This document shows, in pieces, positions 27,632 through 37,405 of a stretch of 64,000 nt of DNA (positions within the stretch are counted from its first letter, which is position 1; each line of letters starts with the position of its first letter). A model generated the notes under the pieces. That model worked only from the letters and a program-made list of their open reading frames with translations, did not search any database and was not told where the DNA came from. Position numbers and translations under genes: made by a program. Source of the stretch: Fibrobacter sp. UWH6 (GTDB taxonomy: Bacteria; Fibrobacterota; Fibrobacteria; Fibrobacterales; Fibrobacteraceae); contig NZ_FRAX01000003.1 of assembly GCF_900142465.1 (NCBI RefSeq), positions 186,001-250,000 on the forward strand. The letters run 5' to 3'.

Positions 27632-28063
27632 TTACTTGTGAATTTGATTGGCCTCGTTAGGCAATAACTGTCCCGGACTTGTCCTTTGGGCATCCTCTCC
27701 CTTGAAGTTGGGATTAAAGGCCTTTAACTGAGCCTGTTTCAAATCAGCCTGAACATCCAACAAATGCATTTCCCACAGTCGCATGGCTTCATCCAGTTCC
27801 TGGCGGGCATTCAGCATAAATTCTTTCAGCTGATTCAGTTCCAGCATCTTTTCGCGTTTCATCATCCAGAGTTCTTCTTCCTCCGGCATGCGTTCAATAT
27901 TGAACAGCAAGTTCAGATAGTCTTCTTCAGCCTTTCTATAGGCCTTATACATATCCACGTAAACCAGGTGGCGGTCGTCTACCATCGTCTGCTGAGGCGA
28001 GGGATGGCTAGCACAACCAGCCAACAAGGCCGCGACAAAAGCTGCAGGAACCAAGCGACGCAT
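27632..28063 (-). CDS. Small lipoprotein, coiled-coil
   Basis: A 143-residue lipoprotein with signal and lipobox LLAGC (Cys 17). Residues 40-115 form a long helical heptad region rich in Glu/Leu/Lys (LNQLKEFMLNARQELDEAM). Function unknown. Its ATG overlaps the stop of the preceding lipoprotein gene by one base, so it is the last gene of a three-lipoprotein unit. Confidence 0.65.
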   Translation of the reverse strand: MRRLVPAAFVAALLAGCASHPSPQQTMVDDRHLVYVDMYKAYRKAEEDYLNLLFNIERMPEEEELWMMKREKMLELNQLKEFMLNARQELDEAMRLWEMHLLDVQADLKQAQLKAFNPNFKGEDAQRTSPGQLLPNEANQIHK

Positions 28064-28998
28064 TACTCGTTACCCTCTTCGCCAGGCTTTATGGTATTGA
28101 ACATACGTTCCACGGTAATATGGCTGGTGAAGGTCACCGTATCGCGAGTTTCCGGATTCACCATGGTATGGGTACCGACCTTGGTTTCATGAGAAAGGCA
28201 GGGGATACCGGTCTTGGGGTCAATCATGATTTCGTAGCGGGTCTGGTATTCAGCCTTAAGGCCCTTGTTATACTTCTTGAACTTTTCGTCTACGATCTTG
28301 GAATTGACATGCTGTTCCCATATGAAATAGGGGAAGCTTTCCGTTTCCTGCAAGTAAACCACATAATCCAGGCAGCGACGATGGTCGCGATTTTCAAAAC
28401 CGCGGACAACCACAGAATCAACCTGGATCAAGGCGAAATTCAATCGGCCTTCATCCTTCAGCTTTTGCGTGATGTTTCCCTTGGCAGGAATTTCACCCAC
28501 CAGCAGGTGATCCATTTCCCAGCGGTGCTTTTCGGCACGGGCCAGGTGAGGCTTAAATTCAGGATTCAGCAACTGTTCGTGCCACAGCTTGGGCATGGGC
28601 AGTTTCGTCACAATGCTATCGTAGCCTTCGTTCAGACCGTCAATGCTAACGACCTTGCGATCGATGGCAGCCAAGTCCACAGACTTTGCACGCCAGGCCA
28701 GAGCCGTCGGGTAATAGTTCTTCAGGTAGCCACTGGAATTGTCGATGACGTAATCCCTATGGACCTTGGTGGTATCGCCCGATGTTGAATACTGAATTTT
28801 CACATTGGTCAAGGTATGAGTACCAACGCGTTCGTCACCCTTTTCATCGAGAGTGGTGATATAGCTTTCGGCAATCATTTCCATTTTAACCGGTTCCGAA
28901 AGCGTATAGTTCATGGTCACGGGAAAATCACCGCAAGCCACCAGGGCTGCACTCAAGGCAATGGCGGAACCCGCCAGGATCAAATTACTCTTCTTCAT
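28063..28998 (-). CDS. Lipoprotein of unknown function
   Basis: A 311-residue lipoprotein with signal MKKSNLILAGSAIALSAALV, lipobox LVAC (Cys 22). The mature part is beta-rich with no domain I recognise. It lies four bases after the stop of the 29440 lipoprotein and overlaps the next one, so all three are made together, perhaps as one envelope complex. Confidence 0.65.
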   Translation of the reverse strand: MKKSNLILAGSAIALSAALVACGDFPVTMNYTLSEPVKMEMIAESYITTLDEKGDERVGTHTLTNVKIQYSTSGDTTKVHRDYVIDNSSGYLKNYYPTALAWRAKSVDLAAIDRKVVSIDGLNEGYDSIVTKLPMPKLWHEQLLNPEFKPHLARAEKHRWEMDHLLVGEIPAKGNITQKLKDEGRLNFALIQVDSVVVRGFENRDHRRCLDYVVYLQETESFPYFIWEQHVNSKIVDEKFKKYNKGLKAEYQTRYEIMIDPKTGIPCLSHETKVGTHTMVNPETRDTVTFTSHITVERMFNTIKPGEEGNE

Positions 28999-29002
28999 AA
29001 AA

Positions 29003-29440
29003 TTAGCGGGTCTTTACAAGTTGAATATCCTTGGTAGCAAGCACTCGGCCATCGGCGCTAAACTCGATCATGACTGAACCGGGTTTGCGATGCTTGCACA
29101 TTTCGCGGGCCAGCATCATGCCACCATGTCTAGACTTACCCTGCAAGGTATACACACCCATCTTTTCGGTAACCTTTACATCGCGAGACCAGATTTCGGC
29201 ACCCTTCTGAGCCGTAGAACCTTCGTAAAAGGCAACCTTCAAGTTGGTAAAGTCGAAGTTCTTGCCATACTTGAACTGCACTACCATCTGGTCGGCCAAA
29301 TCAAATTCACTGGTCGTATCGGCAACAACCATGGAGCCGGCATTCCAGTCACGGCCACAGACAATGGAAGGTTCTTCGGTAGTGCATCCGGCAAAAATTG
29401 CAAGAGCGAAAGCCATCATGGCAAGGAACAACTTTTTCAT
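29003..29440 (-). CDS. Small lipoprotein of unknown function
   Basis: A 145-residue lipoprotein (MKKLFLAMMAFALAIFAGC; Cys 19) with a beta-rich mature region. ATG 29440 is chosen because AAGAGGTGTT stands directly before it. First gene of the three-lipoprotein unit, about 65 bases after the rlmD-type gene. Confidence 0.7.
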   Translation of the reverse strand: MKKLFLAMMAFALAIFAGCTTEEPSIVCGRDWNAGSMVVADTTSEFDLADQMVVQFKYGKNFDFTNLKVAFYEGSTAQKGAEIWSRDVKVTEKMGVYTLQGKSRHGGMMLAREMCKHRKPGSVMIEFSADGRVLATKDIQLVKTR

Positions 29441-29505
29441 AACACCTCTTTTCTTACTATAGGTAAAGTAGCAAAAATGGAACATCTAATTGTGTAATAA
29501 AAATT

Positions 29506-30747
29506 TTAGCGGGACAGTACAAACATCATTTCCATATGGGGAGTCTGTGGGTAGAAGGCAAAACCTTCCGCCTGCTTCAAGCTGAACCCTGCCACAGCAA
29601 ACTTGGCATAATCACGGGCTAAGGTGACGGGGTCGCAGGAAACATAAATCAGACGGTTTACGGAACTGGCAATAATGGCCTCCAGCGCCTCCTTGGGAAG
29701 TCCTGTTCTAGGAGGGTCCACAATAAGCGTAGCAGGAACATCCACCACATGGTTGGCCAGCCAATCTTCGGCAGGGGCAGAAACATTTTCGCAGTTGGCG
29801 GTACCCGCCAGATTCACCTTGGCATGCTTAAGGCAACCGTCTTCACGTTCCACCGTCGTCACGCGTTTAAACTTGTCCTGCAAAAGGGCGGCAAAGAAGC
29901 CTACGCCGCTGAACAGGTCAATCAGCCATTCATCGCTGGATTCTCCGGAGGCGATACCAGCCTCCACAGCCTTACGAACGCTTTCCACCAGTTCCGGCAA
30001 CAATCCTAAATTACTCTGGAAAAACACCGACGCATCGGACTCGATTTTCTTGCCGCAAATATCCACCACGCTGACCGCATTCTTTTCAAAATCGGACTTG
30101 GGCATACCGCGATAGAAATAGCTGACTTCGCCCGCACCGTTATCAAAGATGTTCAGTTCGCGGGCATCGCGGTTAGCGGCACAAAGTTCCCGGCCGGCAC
30201 CGTTCAGGAATTCATTCAGGGCAGGTGTCAGTACAGGGCACTTCTTGAAAGGCACCACATCGTTGCTTTCCTGACCGCGGAAACCGAAAGCTCCTCTTTC
30301 GCCCTTGCCGCGGTCGCCGCAATAAACTACGCGGGCACGATTGCGATATCCCCAAGGTTTACCAAAGTGAATTCTAAAATCGGCAGGCAGTTCCGTATGA
30401 GCCAGGCGCTTAAAGTTTTCCCGTTCCACACGTTCCATATATTCAATCTGCCTTGATGCATCCAGGTGCTGCAGGCTACATCCGCCGCACTTACCATAAT
30501 GGGGGCAAAACGGCTTTACGCGATCTGGAGATTCCTCTATGATTTCGATAGCCTTTCCGCGGGTAAAATCTTTCTTGGAAAAGGTTAGCAGAACCTTGCA
30601 CAATTCCCCAGGCAGGGCTCCCTGCACAAAGCAAATTCGGCCATCGGGCAAACGGGCCATGCCATCGCCACCCTGAACCATTTTTTCGATCCGCAGTTCA
30701 TAAAAGCGGGTTTCGCGGGATTCTGTTTTTCTACGGAAATTAGCCAT
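29506..30747 (-). CDS. rlmD: 23S rRNA (uracil-5) methyltransferase, RlmD/RumA type
   Basis: A 413-residue SAM-dependent m5U methyltransferase. The N-terminal TRAM domain (about 15-75) is followed by FeS Cys ligands in FCPHYGKCGGCSLQHL (about 82-97), and the SAM domain DLFSGVGFFAALL and VDPPRTGLPKEALEA. The catalytic Cys lies in YVSCDPVTLARD (about 375). Members modify U1939 or U747; the exact site is not decided here. It is the last gene of xseB - ABC ATPase - this gene. Confidence 0.9.
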   Translation of the reverse strand: MANFRRKTESRETRFYELRIEKMVQGGDGMARLPDGRICFVQGALPGELCKVLLTFSKKDFTRGKAIEIIEESPDRVKPFCPHYGKCGGCSLQHLDASRQIEYMERVERENFKRLAHTELPADFRIHFGKPWGYRNRARVVYCGDRGKGERGAFGFRGQESNDVVPFKKCPVLTPALNEFLNGAGRELCAANRDARELNIFDNGAGEVSYFYRGMPKSDFEKNAVSVVDICGKKIESDASVFFQSNLGLLPELVESVRKAVEAGIASGESSDEWLIDLFSGVGFFAALLQDKFKRVTTVEREDGCLKHAKVNLAGTANCENVSAPAEDWLANHVVDVPATLIVDPPRTGLPKEALEAIIASSVNRLIYVSCDPVTLARDYAKFAVAGFSLKQAEGFAFYPQTPHMEMMFVLSR

Positions 30748-30757
30748 AAATCAAATT

Positions 30758-31579
30758 CTAGGTTCGCTTGATGGTAGGCACACTAGCCAGCAATTTTTTC
30801 GTATAATCATCCTGGGGATTGGTCAAGACAACGTCGGCGTCGCCACGTTCAACCACCTTGCCAAAGTACATGACCAGGACTTCGTCACTTAACGCACGGA
30901 CCACCTGCATATCATGACTGATGAACACAATGGAAAGCCCCAGGTCATTTCGCAGGTCATTCAACAAATGCAGAATCTGCGCCTGCACAGAAACGTCAAG
31001 GGCGCTTGTCACTTCGTCGCAAAGCAAAATTTTAGGCTGCACCATCAGACTGCGGGCGATGCACAGGCGCTGTCGCTGGCCACCGGAAAATTCATGAGGG
31101 AACTTGTCCAGGGCTCCATTGGGAATCGACACGCGGTCTAACAGTTCACGAGCCCGCTTCTCGGCTTCTTCAAAGGATGCTCCCCGAGCCACCACCGGCG
31201 CGGTCAAAATTTCAGAAACGGTCTGCCTCGGATTGAGACTGCTAAAGGGATCCTGGAAAACCATCTGCATCACGTCCGAAATGCGGAGTCCCTTGCCACC
31301 TGCGGCACGGCCCCCTTCCTGGCCAAAGACCTTGAAACTTCCGGAAGCAATGGGATTCAGGCCCACAAGGGCCTTTACAAGGGTAGACTTTCCACAGCCC
31401 GACTCCCCCACAATAGAAAGGATCTTTCCCTGGGGTAAGGTAAAGCTGACATGATCCACAGCCGTAAAGTAGCTCTGGACCTTGCTCAGAACGCCCCCGC
31501 GAATGGGGAACTTTACAGTCAGGCCATCCACCTCCAGGGCGGGGATAGAAGACGGGATTCCATTAGCAGATTCAGACAT
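30758..31579 (-). CDS. Oligopeptide-type ABC transporter ATPase (OppF/DppF-like)
   Basis: A 273-residue ATPase with Walker A GESGCGKST, signature FSGGQRQRLCIARSL, Walker B ILLCDEVTSALD and the C-terminal PQDDYTKKLLASVP region of OppD/OppF-type subunits. No permease, partner ATPase or binding protein is in the window, so its transporter must lie elsewhere. Start 31579 is three bases after xseB. Confidence 0.88.
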   Translation of the reverse strand: MSESANGIPSSIPALEVDGLTVKFPIRGGVLSKVQSYFTAVDHVSFTLPQGKILSIVGESGCGKSTLVKALVGLNPIASGSFKVFGQEGGRAAGGKGLRISDVMQMVFQDPFSSLNPRQTVSEILTAPVVARGASFEEAEKRARELLDRVSIPNGALDKFPHEFSGGQRQRLCIARSLMVQPKILLCDEVTSALDVSVQAQILHLLNDLRNDLGLSIVFISHDMQVVRALSDEVLVMYFGKVVERGDADVVLTNPQDDYTKKLLASVPTIKRT

Positions 31580-31582
31580 CTG

Positions 31583-31795
31583 TTATTTTTCCACTTCGCC
31601 ATCGAGGCTAGCCAAAGCCTCTTGTACATTTTGTTCGGTTTTCAGGAGAATCTGGCGGCACTTGCGCAACAGTTCTGTCGCTTCCTGAACCTGGCCAGCC
31701 AATTCGTCAATTTCCATTTCGGAATTGTCAATCCGTTCCAAAATGGACTCCAGACGATCCATGGCATTTTTGTACTCAAAATTTTCTTCACTCAT
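31583..31795 (-). CDS. xseB: Exodeoxyribonuclease VII small subunit
   Basis: A 70-residue helical protein with the family core YKNAMDRLESILERIDNSEM and LRKCRQILLKTEQNVQEALA, matching XseB. It pairs with XseA (not in this window) to degrade single-stranded DNA. The start is divergent from the 31823 lipoprotein gene, separated by only 27 bp, so the + strand cluster's promoter may lie within xseB. Confidence 0.9.
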   Translation of the reverse strand: MSEENFEYKNAMDRLESILERIDNSEMEIDELAGQVQEATELLRKCRQILLKTEQNVQEALASLDGEVEK

Positions 31796-31822
31796 AAACA
31801 GGAATATAGAAGATTTGCTAAA

Positions 31823-32539
31823 ATGTTTTGTATGGGAAAACTACTTTTCGCCCTATTTAACGCAGGTGCCGCCATCCTCATGGGAGCACTTCTTGTCGCA
31901 TGCCTAGACATTCCCGACGCCCCAAGCACCTCTTCGGTCATCACAGGCGCGTCTGTCGTCGTAGAACAATTCGGCAAGCAGGACTCCACCCTTCGAAAAA
32001 TCAATTCCAATGAGTCCTCGGCTCTAATTGCAAAGGTTCGACCCAGCAAGTATAAAGATGATGTTTCCTACTACTGGTATAACGATCAGGAACTTATTGA
32101 TAGTGGACGGACATTCCCCATATCCTCAAAAAATGCCCTAGCAGGGCAGACAAATCCTAACCGCATCCCGAACAAGGTCGTCATTCACGATCAAGACGGC
32201 AATTCCATCGAGAGGGAATTCACAGTTGTTATCAATGCACCCCCTATGTTGAACGAGACAACCATTCCCTCCGACGGAGACACTCTAATCGGGGATAGCC
32301 ACACCGCCTTTCTTTTCAAGTGGAGCAGTAGCGACAACGACAGGAACCAGCTGCTGGAACATGTGATTACAATCGACCACACAAATTATGCAGTGGGTGA
32401 ACTCAATGAAATCAGGCAATCGGGACTTGCAAAGGGCAAGCACTCTTTCCGAGTCATTGTGACCGATCCCCTGGGCGATAGCGATACCACTTCCATAAGG
32501 ACGTTCTACGTTAGAGAATCTTCCGGAGGTAAACAGTGA
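31823..32539 (+). CDS. Ig-like-domain lipoprotein (first gene of envelope cluster)
   Basis: A 238-residue lipoprotein with lipobox LLVAC near residue 27. The mature region has two Ig-like beta-sandwich stretches (IEREFTVVINAPPML; SFRVIVTDPLGDSDTTSIRT). ATG 31823 is preferred over ATG 31832 because AGAAGA is at the right distance. Its stop overlaps the GTG of the next gene (GTGA). It leads a six-gene run with two further lipoproteins of similar style; function unknown. Confidence 0.65.
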   Translation: MFCMGKLLFALFNAGAAILMGALLVACLDIPDAPSTSSVITGASVVVEQFGKQDSTLRKINSNESSALIAKVRPSKYKDDVSYYWYNDQELIDSGRTFPISSKNALAGQTNPNRIPNKVVIHDQDGNSIEREFTVVINAPPMLNETTIPSDGDTLIGDSHTAFLFKWSSSDNDRNQLLEHVITIDHTNYAVGELNEIRQSGLAKGKHSFRVIVTDPLGDSDTTSIRTFYVRESSGGKQ

Positions 32540-33822
32540 AAATAGCCTCCCTCCTCACCGCCCTTATTGCAATCGCAATTGTCGCCTGCACCGATTCCGA
32601 CAATTATATTTTTGACGAACGCGACCACCAGGAAGTCCGGGTAGACGCCTTCATCACACAGACCTTTGACGAAACTTCCGTTCGAATCAAGAACGACACT
32701 GTCGCCCCCAACGATTCCCTGATTTTTCTGTCTTCTGTATATCCATCTAAAGCCATTCGCAGCCAGGATATCTTCTGGACCCTTGACGGAACACCCTTTG
32801 CCACAGAGTATAGTTTCAAGGCTTCAGTCAAGACACCCGGCCTGCATAAAGTCGCATTCGTCCTGGTAGACTTCTTTGGCGATACCATCAGCGACACAAT
32901 CACCCTCTATGCAGCCATTCCTCCCACACTGAACTTGAAAAAAATCATTCCGGCAAACAGCACCCAGGAAATTCCACCCAACGAAGACATCAACTTTTCC
33001 TGGTACACCACAGAACAAGACCGATACTGGGATACATATTACCACTTCGTCTTAAAAGAAGCCTTCCCGACATCCCAAAAAGACAACGGCATCATTCTGG
33101 ACACAATCCTAAGTTCATCGACTTTCAGCTACAACAAAGGCCTTGCTCCGCTCACCAAATACACTTGGTCTGTATCGGCCTACAACGAACTGGATATGAA
33201 ATCCTCGCAATCCATCGAGGGTGAGTTCTATACCGCCGGCCTTTCGAACGAAAGTGGAATTCTCGCTACGGTCATTCCCCCGTCTAAACAGATTCCCCAA
33301 TCTATCCAAGTCACGATTATCAGCAATTCCGGCGACACTCTGTACAGGGCAAAGGAATTTCACGCCGATTCCGCAGGAAGATTCTACATCAAGCCAATCA
33401 CCCCAGGCAAAATAACATTCATCGTATCTGCCAGCGACACTCCCGACTTACAGCCAATTATAAGGGAAATTTCCCTTAAGGAAAATCAGGTATACAGCCT
33501 TGATTCGCTGCAGTTCGCCGACATCACGCCCCCAACAATTTCTTCCATCGACAATAAAGATACCCTCCTCCTCCAGGACACTTTGAATTTCATCTTAAAG
33601 GATGGCGGAGGCAGCGTCGTACTTTCCACAAGTTCTGCAAAGCTTGACGGAAACATCATCCTGGATTACAACATTAGTAGAGACACCCTTAAGGTGATAA
33701 TGCCCATCTCCAGCACATGGACCTACCGAATTCTATCCATTGAAGTTTACGATCAGAGCGGAAACAAGAGCACTCGGTACTTTTATCTGTACTCCGACAA
33801 AACATACAGAGAGGATCCATAA
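32536..33822 (+). CDS. Ig-like-domain lipoprotein (second gene of envelope cluster)
   Basis: A 428-residue lipoprotein with a GTG start, signal and lipobox IVAC (Cys 18). Several Ig/fibronectin-like stretches follow (FSWYTTEQDRYWDTYYHFVL; APLTKYTWSVSAYNELDM), ending in a Ser/Asp-rich sandwich. Start overlaps the previous stop by four bases and the stop overlaps the next ATG by one base (TAATG). No enzymatic motif seen. Proposed as an extracytoplasmic binding or structural component. Confidence 0.65.
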   Translation: MKIASLLTALIAIAIVACTDSDNYIFDERDHQEVRVDAFITQTFDETSVRIKNDTVAPNDSLIFLSSVYPSKAIRSQDIFWTLDGTPFATEYSFKASVKTPGLHKVAFVLVDFFGDTISDTITLYAAIPPTLNLKKIIPANSTQEIPPNEDINFSWYTTEQDRYWDTYYHFVLKEAFPTSQKDNGIILDTILSSSTFSYNKGLAPLTKYTWSVSAYNELDMKSSQSIEGEFYTAGLSNESGILATVIPPSKQIPQSIQVTIISNSGDTLYRAKEFHADSAGRFYIKPITPGKITFIVSASDTPDLQPIIREISLKENQVYSLDSLQFADITPPTISSIDNKDTLLLQDTLNFILKDGGGSVVLSTSSAKLDGNIILDYNISRDTLKVIMPISSTWTYRILSIEVYDQSGNKSTRYFYLYSDKTYREDP

Positions 33823-35147
33823 TGAGAAAGCTATCCTTCTTACCGCTTCTCGCCTGTATGCTGGTCGCATGTGGCAGCGACGCCCTTATCGGAGAACCAG
33901 AGAACATTCTTAGCCAACAGGTGTACGTGCTACCATCGGGAGCAAGTTTATCGAACGACAACCGTTCCCACTACGTCATCGGCGACACCATCTATCTGGA
34001 AGCAAACCAGACCTACAAATTTTATGCAGGGTACACCCTCAACGACGAACCCGTCAACGAGGCTAGTTCTCTATACGCCAGTCTGCTTTGGGAACTTGAC
34101 GGTCAGTTCTTCAACATAGAATCGTTCCAATACGCCTTCACTTCATCCGGAATAAAAAAAGGATTCCTTGAAACAGTAGACCTATACGGAGACACCGTTC
34201 GCACTCATTTTGAAGTTCTAGTCAACACACCCAATAGAATTCAGCTGGAATATCCCGCTAACGGTTATAACCAAGTAGAACGAAACAACGAAAAGGGCAT
34301 TCCCCTCCGCTGGAAGACCGAGGGGCTGGATCCATGGGAAACAGCTTACTGCACCATTTACGCCAGCGATGAAAAGGATGACATCTGGGCCAGTTCCCTA
34401 GGCACCACAGACTGCAACAACAATATCAGCCTCAAAGGCATCGTAAACGAAGACCTTCCAAGTAATACGGTCTACTGGGCCGTCAGCATGCTCGTCACAA
34501 ACGATGCAGGCAAGGGCTATACGACAACTACAGATGTCTTTAGTTTTACCACTAAAACCGAAGAGCAATCCCTATTGACCATTCCGGTCATCTATAGGGG
34601 ATTCCCCTACGATCAGACGGTCAACACAGAAATCATCCTGACCAATGCTGCAGGCGACACCTTGCAAGTCGTTACGAATAGTGAATCTCACTCCGAAATT
34701 CAGGTTCCCGTGGAGGCCCAGACAGGTCTACACATTTACGCCCGCGACATTAGCAGACCGGAATACACAGCAAACAAGCAAGAAGTAGACATTCCCGAGA
34801 GTACAGCCATTACGGCAAGCACCATTTACTTTACGGATGATATTCCTCCGCAACTGGCACCAAACAAAACTAGCGCAGCCCATTCAGACACAATCTACTT
34901 CAACGTCATCGATATGGGTTCTGGAGTAAATCCCGCAAAGATTCGGGTCACATCAGGGTCAGACAATCTAACCTACAGTTTCCGGAATTCCCTACTCGCC
35001 ATACCAAACCCCTGTAAATATTCCTGTTCCATTGTTATCGAAGGCGAAGACTACGCCAACAATCCGTTCCCAAATACATACTGGGTTCTAGAAAACATCA
35101 ACGAACAGGTCGTCATTAGCGGGCCATTCCTTAGGGAGGGGTTCTAA
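33822..35147 (+). CDS. Ig-like-domain lipoprotein (third gene of envelope cluster)
   Basis: A 441-residue lipoprotein with lipobox LVAC (Cys 17) and repeated beta-sandwich segments (FNIESFQYAFTSSGIKKGFL; VYWAVSMLVTNDAGKGYTTT). It shares the general layout, if not clear identity, of the two preceding lipoproteins: N-terminal strand pair, Ig-like middle, propeller-like end. Overlaps its upstream neighbour by one base and is one base from the next gene. Confidence 0.65.
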   Translation: MRKLSFLPLLACMLVACGSDALIGEPENILSQQVYVLPSGASLSNDNRSHYVIGDTIYLEANQTYKFYAGYTLNDEPVNEASSLYASLLWELDGQFFNIESFQYAFTSSGIKKGFLETVDLYGDTVRTHFEVLVNTPNRIQLEYPANGYNQVERNNEKGIPLRWKTEGLDPWETAYCTIYASDEKDDIWASSLGTTDCNNNISLKGIVNEDLPSNTVYWAVSMLVTNDAGKGYTTTTDVFSFTTKTEEQSLLTIPVIYRGFPYDQTVNTEIILTNAAGDTLQVVTNSESHSEIQVPVEAQTGLHIYARDISRPEYTANKQEVDIPESTAITASTIYFTDDIPPQLAPNKTSAAHSDTIYFNVIDMGSGVNPAKIRVTSGSDNLTYSFRNSLLAIPNPCKYSCSIVIEGEDYANNPFPNTYWVLENINEQVVISGPFLREGF

Positions 35148-35148
35148 G

Positions 35149-35775
35149 ATGAAAACCATACTCTCGACCCTACTCGTCATTCTGGCATTGTTTACTGGAG
35201 CTCATGCTCAAAAGCTTTTGCATGTATCTACAATCCCCAGCAATGCAGATATCTATATCGGCACCTCCAGGCCAGACCTTGCAGATAAGCCCGACTATGT
35301 TTCATCAGCATTTGTCAGCGTATCCGAAGAACAAGCTCTCATGGGAGAAGTTTTACTGCACCTGTTCCGTCCGGAATTCACCGACACCACCATCCGAGTT
35401 ACACTTTCTCCAAAAGACACTTCCTACCTGATCGTATCCCTGCACCCCACCTATGACGACAATCTGATCAAGGAACAAAACGACATTGTCGCCAAGAGGG
35501 GTCGTCGCAGTTTCGGATACAAGATGATGATCGGCTCGGCAATCCCCCTATTCGTTAGCGGAATTGCAGGTGCTGTCACCTATTACCAGATATCCCGCGC
35601 CGAAGATGCCAAGAAGACTCTAGAAAAAACTCGGATACATTCACAGTCCTATGAAAATGCAAAACAGGACTTCCGTGATTCCAGAGACAAGGCAAAAACC
35701 GCACGCAAGACAACTATCGCAGGCCTCGCAACAGGCGCCACTCTGCTCACCTTAGGATTCATCCTTTCGTTCTAG
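35149..35775 (+). CDS. PEGA-like exported protein with C-terminal membrane hairpin
   Basis: A 208-residue protein with a signal peptide (to about 20). A PEGA-like beta domain (about 25-105; STIPSNADIYIGTS and LFRPEFTDTTIRV) is followed by a C-terminal module of two hydrophobic helices (about 125-148 and 186-208) separated by a basic coiled coil. The same module closes the next protein, suggesting a shared anchor or oligomerisation unit. Confidence 0.7.
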   Translation: MKTILSTLLVILALFTGAHAQKLLHVSTIPSNADIYIGTSRPDLADKPDYVSSAFVSVSEEQALMGEVLLHLFRPEFTDTTIRVTLSPKDTSYLIVSLHPTYDDNLIKEQNDIVAKRGRRSFGYKMMIGSAIPLFVSGIAGAVTYYQISRAEDAKKTLEKTRIHSQSYENAKQDFRDSRDKAKTARKTTIAGLATGATLLTLGFILSF

Positions 35776-35783
35776 GCATTTCT

Positions 35784-37349
35784 ATGAAAAAAATTCTTCT
35801 TCTATTATTGACTGCAGGCATCACGTTCCTGTTCGCTGCCGAGGATCACGGCGTTAGAGCCAAGGTCGACCTGGTTTCTGGCGTCACTCAATACGCCCAG
35901 TTTATCGGCATCCAACAGGATTCAGTCCTCCTTGGCGGAAACATCAAGGGACAGTTTACCATTATCAAGATTGCCAAGAACCGATTCAAGAGCATTGTTG
36001 ACGAACAGGGCAATGACTTATTGAATCCCAAAGCCCAACAAGTCGCAGACACCACAGCCACCCAGGCAGATTCTTCCCAGGAAGCACTCCCGGAACAATC
36101 TACCGAGGCGTCCACCGAACAATCCGAAGAACAAAGACAGCCCACCTTCCTGGACTCCGTGGCAGGAAAGCACATCTTTGTTGCCCTAGAAAAAAGATCC
36201 ATTGATTCAGCTCTCGATGCACAGCTTTCTCCAATATTACTCCAGCTGATCAAGGAATCAGGAACTCCCCTTGTCGTCGCCAACAGGACTCAATTCGGTT
36301 ACTGCAGAAGTTCCGCCTGCATCAAGGATTCGCTGGCACTCTACGGAGCAGCCTCCGTATACCAGGGGAGCATCTCTGCCGGCGCAAGCCAGGATTCCCT
36401 GACACTCTACATGACACATCTCGACTTGACCGATTCAACGGCAAAGCCCCTTACCGCAACCGCAAACCTCTCTGTTTTCAATGGCTTAGGCGACGCCATT
36501 ACCGACAACAAACTTTCCAACTTCATCAAACAACTCAAGGGAGAACCGCTCCCCACCAAGAAAAGAAACGTCAGCTACGTCAAGTTGGAATCGGAACCGG
36601 AAGGTGCCACAATTACCATCCCCGGCAAGGACGACATCTGTAAGACACCCTGCACTTTCGCCCTCCAGGACACCGAAAAAGTTGATATCTACGCCTACTG
36701 GAAAGTCAATAGCCAAATCTGGGGCGCAAAGAAGACCATCAAACCGATTCCCTATGACACCACAAAACTTTCTGTAAAGCTAAAGAAGGTCAAACCGGAA
36801 CTTCGCGTATTCACCATTCCCGAAGGGGCCTACATTTACGCAGGATCCTCACCCATTTCCCCCACCTCACACGCCATTGGAAAATCCCCCAACAAATTCG
36901 ACCTAAACGACATTGGCAGTTCATTTATTCAAATTCGCAAAGAGGGCTTCAAGGACACACTTGTTTCTTTCTATGCCAGTCCCACAGACCCGACCAGTGT
37001 AAATGTCACCCTGCAACCCATTACAACCCCCGTTGAAATGGAAATCCAGAATGCATGGGTCAAGGAACAGAAAAAGAACTTCATAGGCAAGGTCCTGATG
37101 GGTTCGTCCATCGCCCCCCTGCTGGCAGGAGCACTTCTATCCTATCTCGCCAACCAGGATTACGACGATGCCCGCCACATCAAAGACCAGTTAAACATTC
37201 CCTCGACGTTAAATGGCAGCCATTACCAGGCCCAGGTGAACAAGAACCACGACCTGGTCAAGAAGGGCGACCGCAAGTTAACTGTCGGCGGATCCCTAAT
37301 TGGAACTGGGATATTAATGTTTGGAGTAGGTTTTTTACTCACTTTTTAA
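35784..37349 (+). CDS. Large PEGA-type exported protein with the same C-terminal hairpin
   Basis: A 521-residue protein with a signal peptide and an N-terminal LptD/OstA-free beta region. It has a Glu/Ser/Thr linker (about 88-120), an alpha/beta domain (about 125-255) and two PEGA-like domains (about 263-345 and 350-415; LESEPEGATITIPG and TIPEGAYIYAGSSP). A two-helix tail (about 435-521) resembles that of the 35149 protein (LMGSSIAPLLAGAL; GGSLIGTGILMFGVG). Together with the lipoproteins it looks like part of one envelope assembly. Confidence 0.65.
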   Translation: MKKILLLLLTAGITFLFAAEDHGVRAKVDLVSGVTQYAQFIGIQQDSVLLGGNIKGQFTIIKIAKNRFKSIVDEQGNDLLNPKAQQVADTTATQADSSQEALPEQSTEASTEQSEEQRQPTFLDSVAGKHIFVALEKRSIDSALDAQLSPILLQLIKESGTPLVVANRTQFGYCRSSACIKDSLALYGAASVYQGSISAGASQDSLTLYMTHLDLTDSTAKPLTATANLSVFNGLGDAITDNKLSNFIKQLKGEPLPTKKRNVSYVKLESEPEGATITIPGKDDICKTPCTFALQDTEKVDIYAYWKVNSQIWGAKKTIKPIPYDTTKLSVKLKKVKPELRVFTIPEGAYIYAGSSPISPTSHAIGKSPNKFDLNDIGSSFIQIRKEGFKDTLVSFYASPTDPTSVNVTLQPITTPVEMEIQNAWVKEQKKNFIGKVLMGSSIAPLLAGALLSYLANQDYDDARHIKDQLNIPSTLNGSHYQAQVNKNHDLVKKGDRKLTVGGSLIGTGILMFGVGFLLTF

Positions 37350-37405
37350 CCATTATCCTCAAAATCGCCCCACGACAACTGTAATAAAAAATTAGATTTA
37401 CACTG

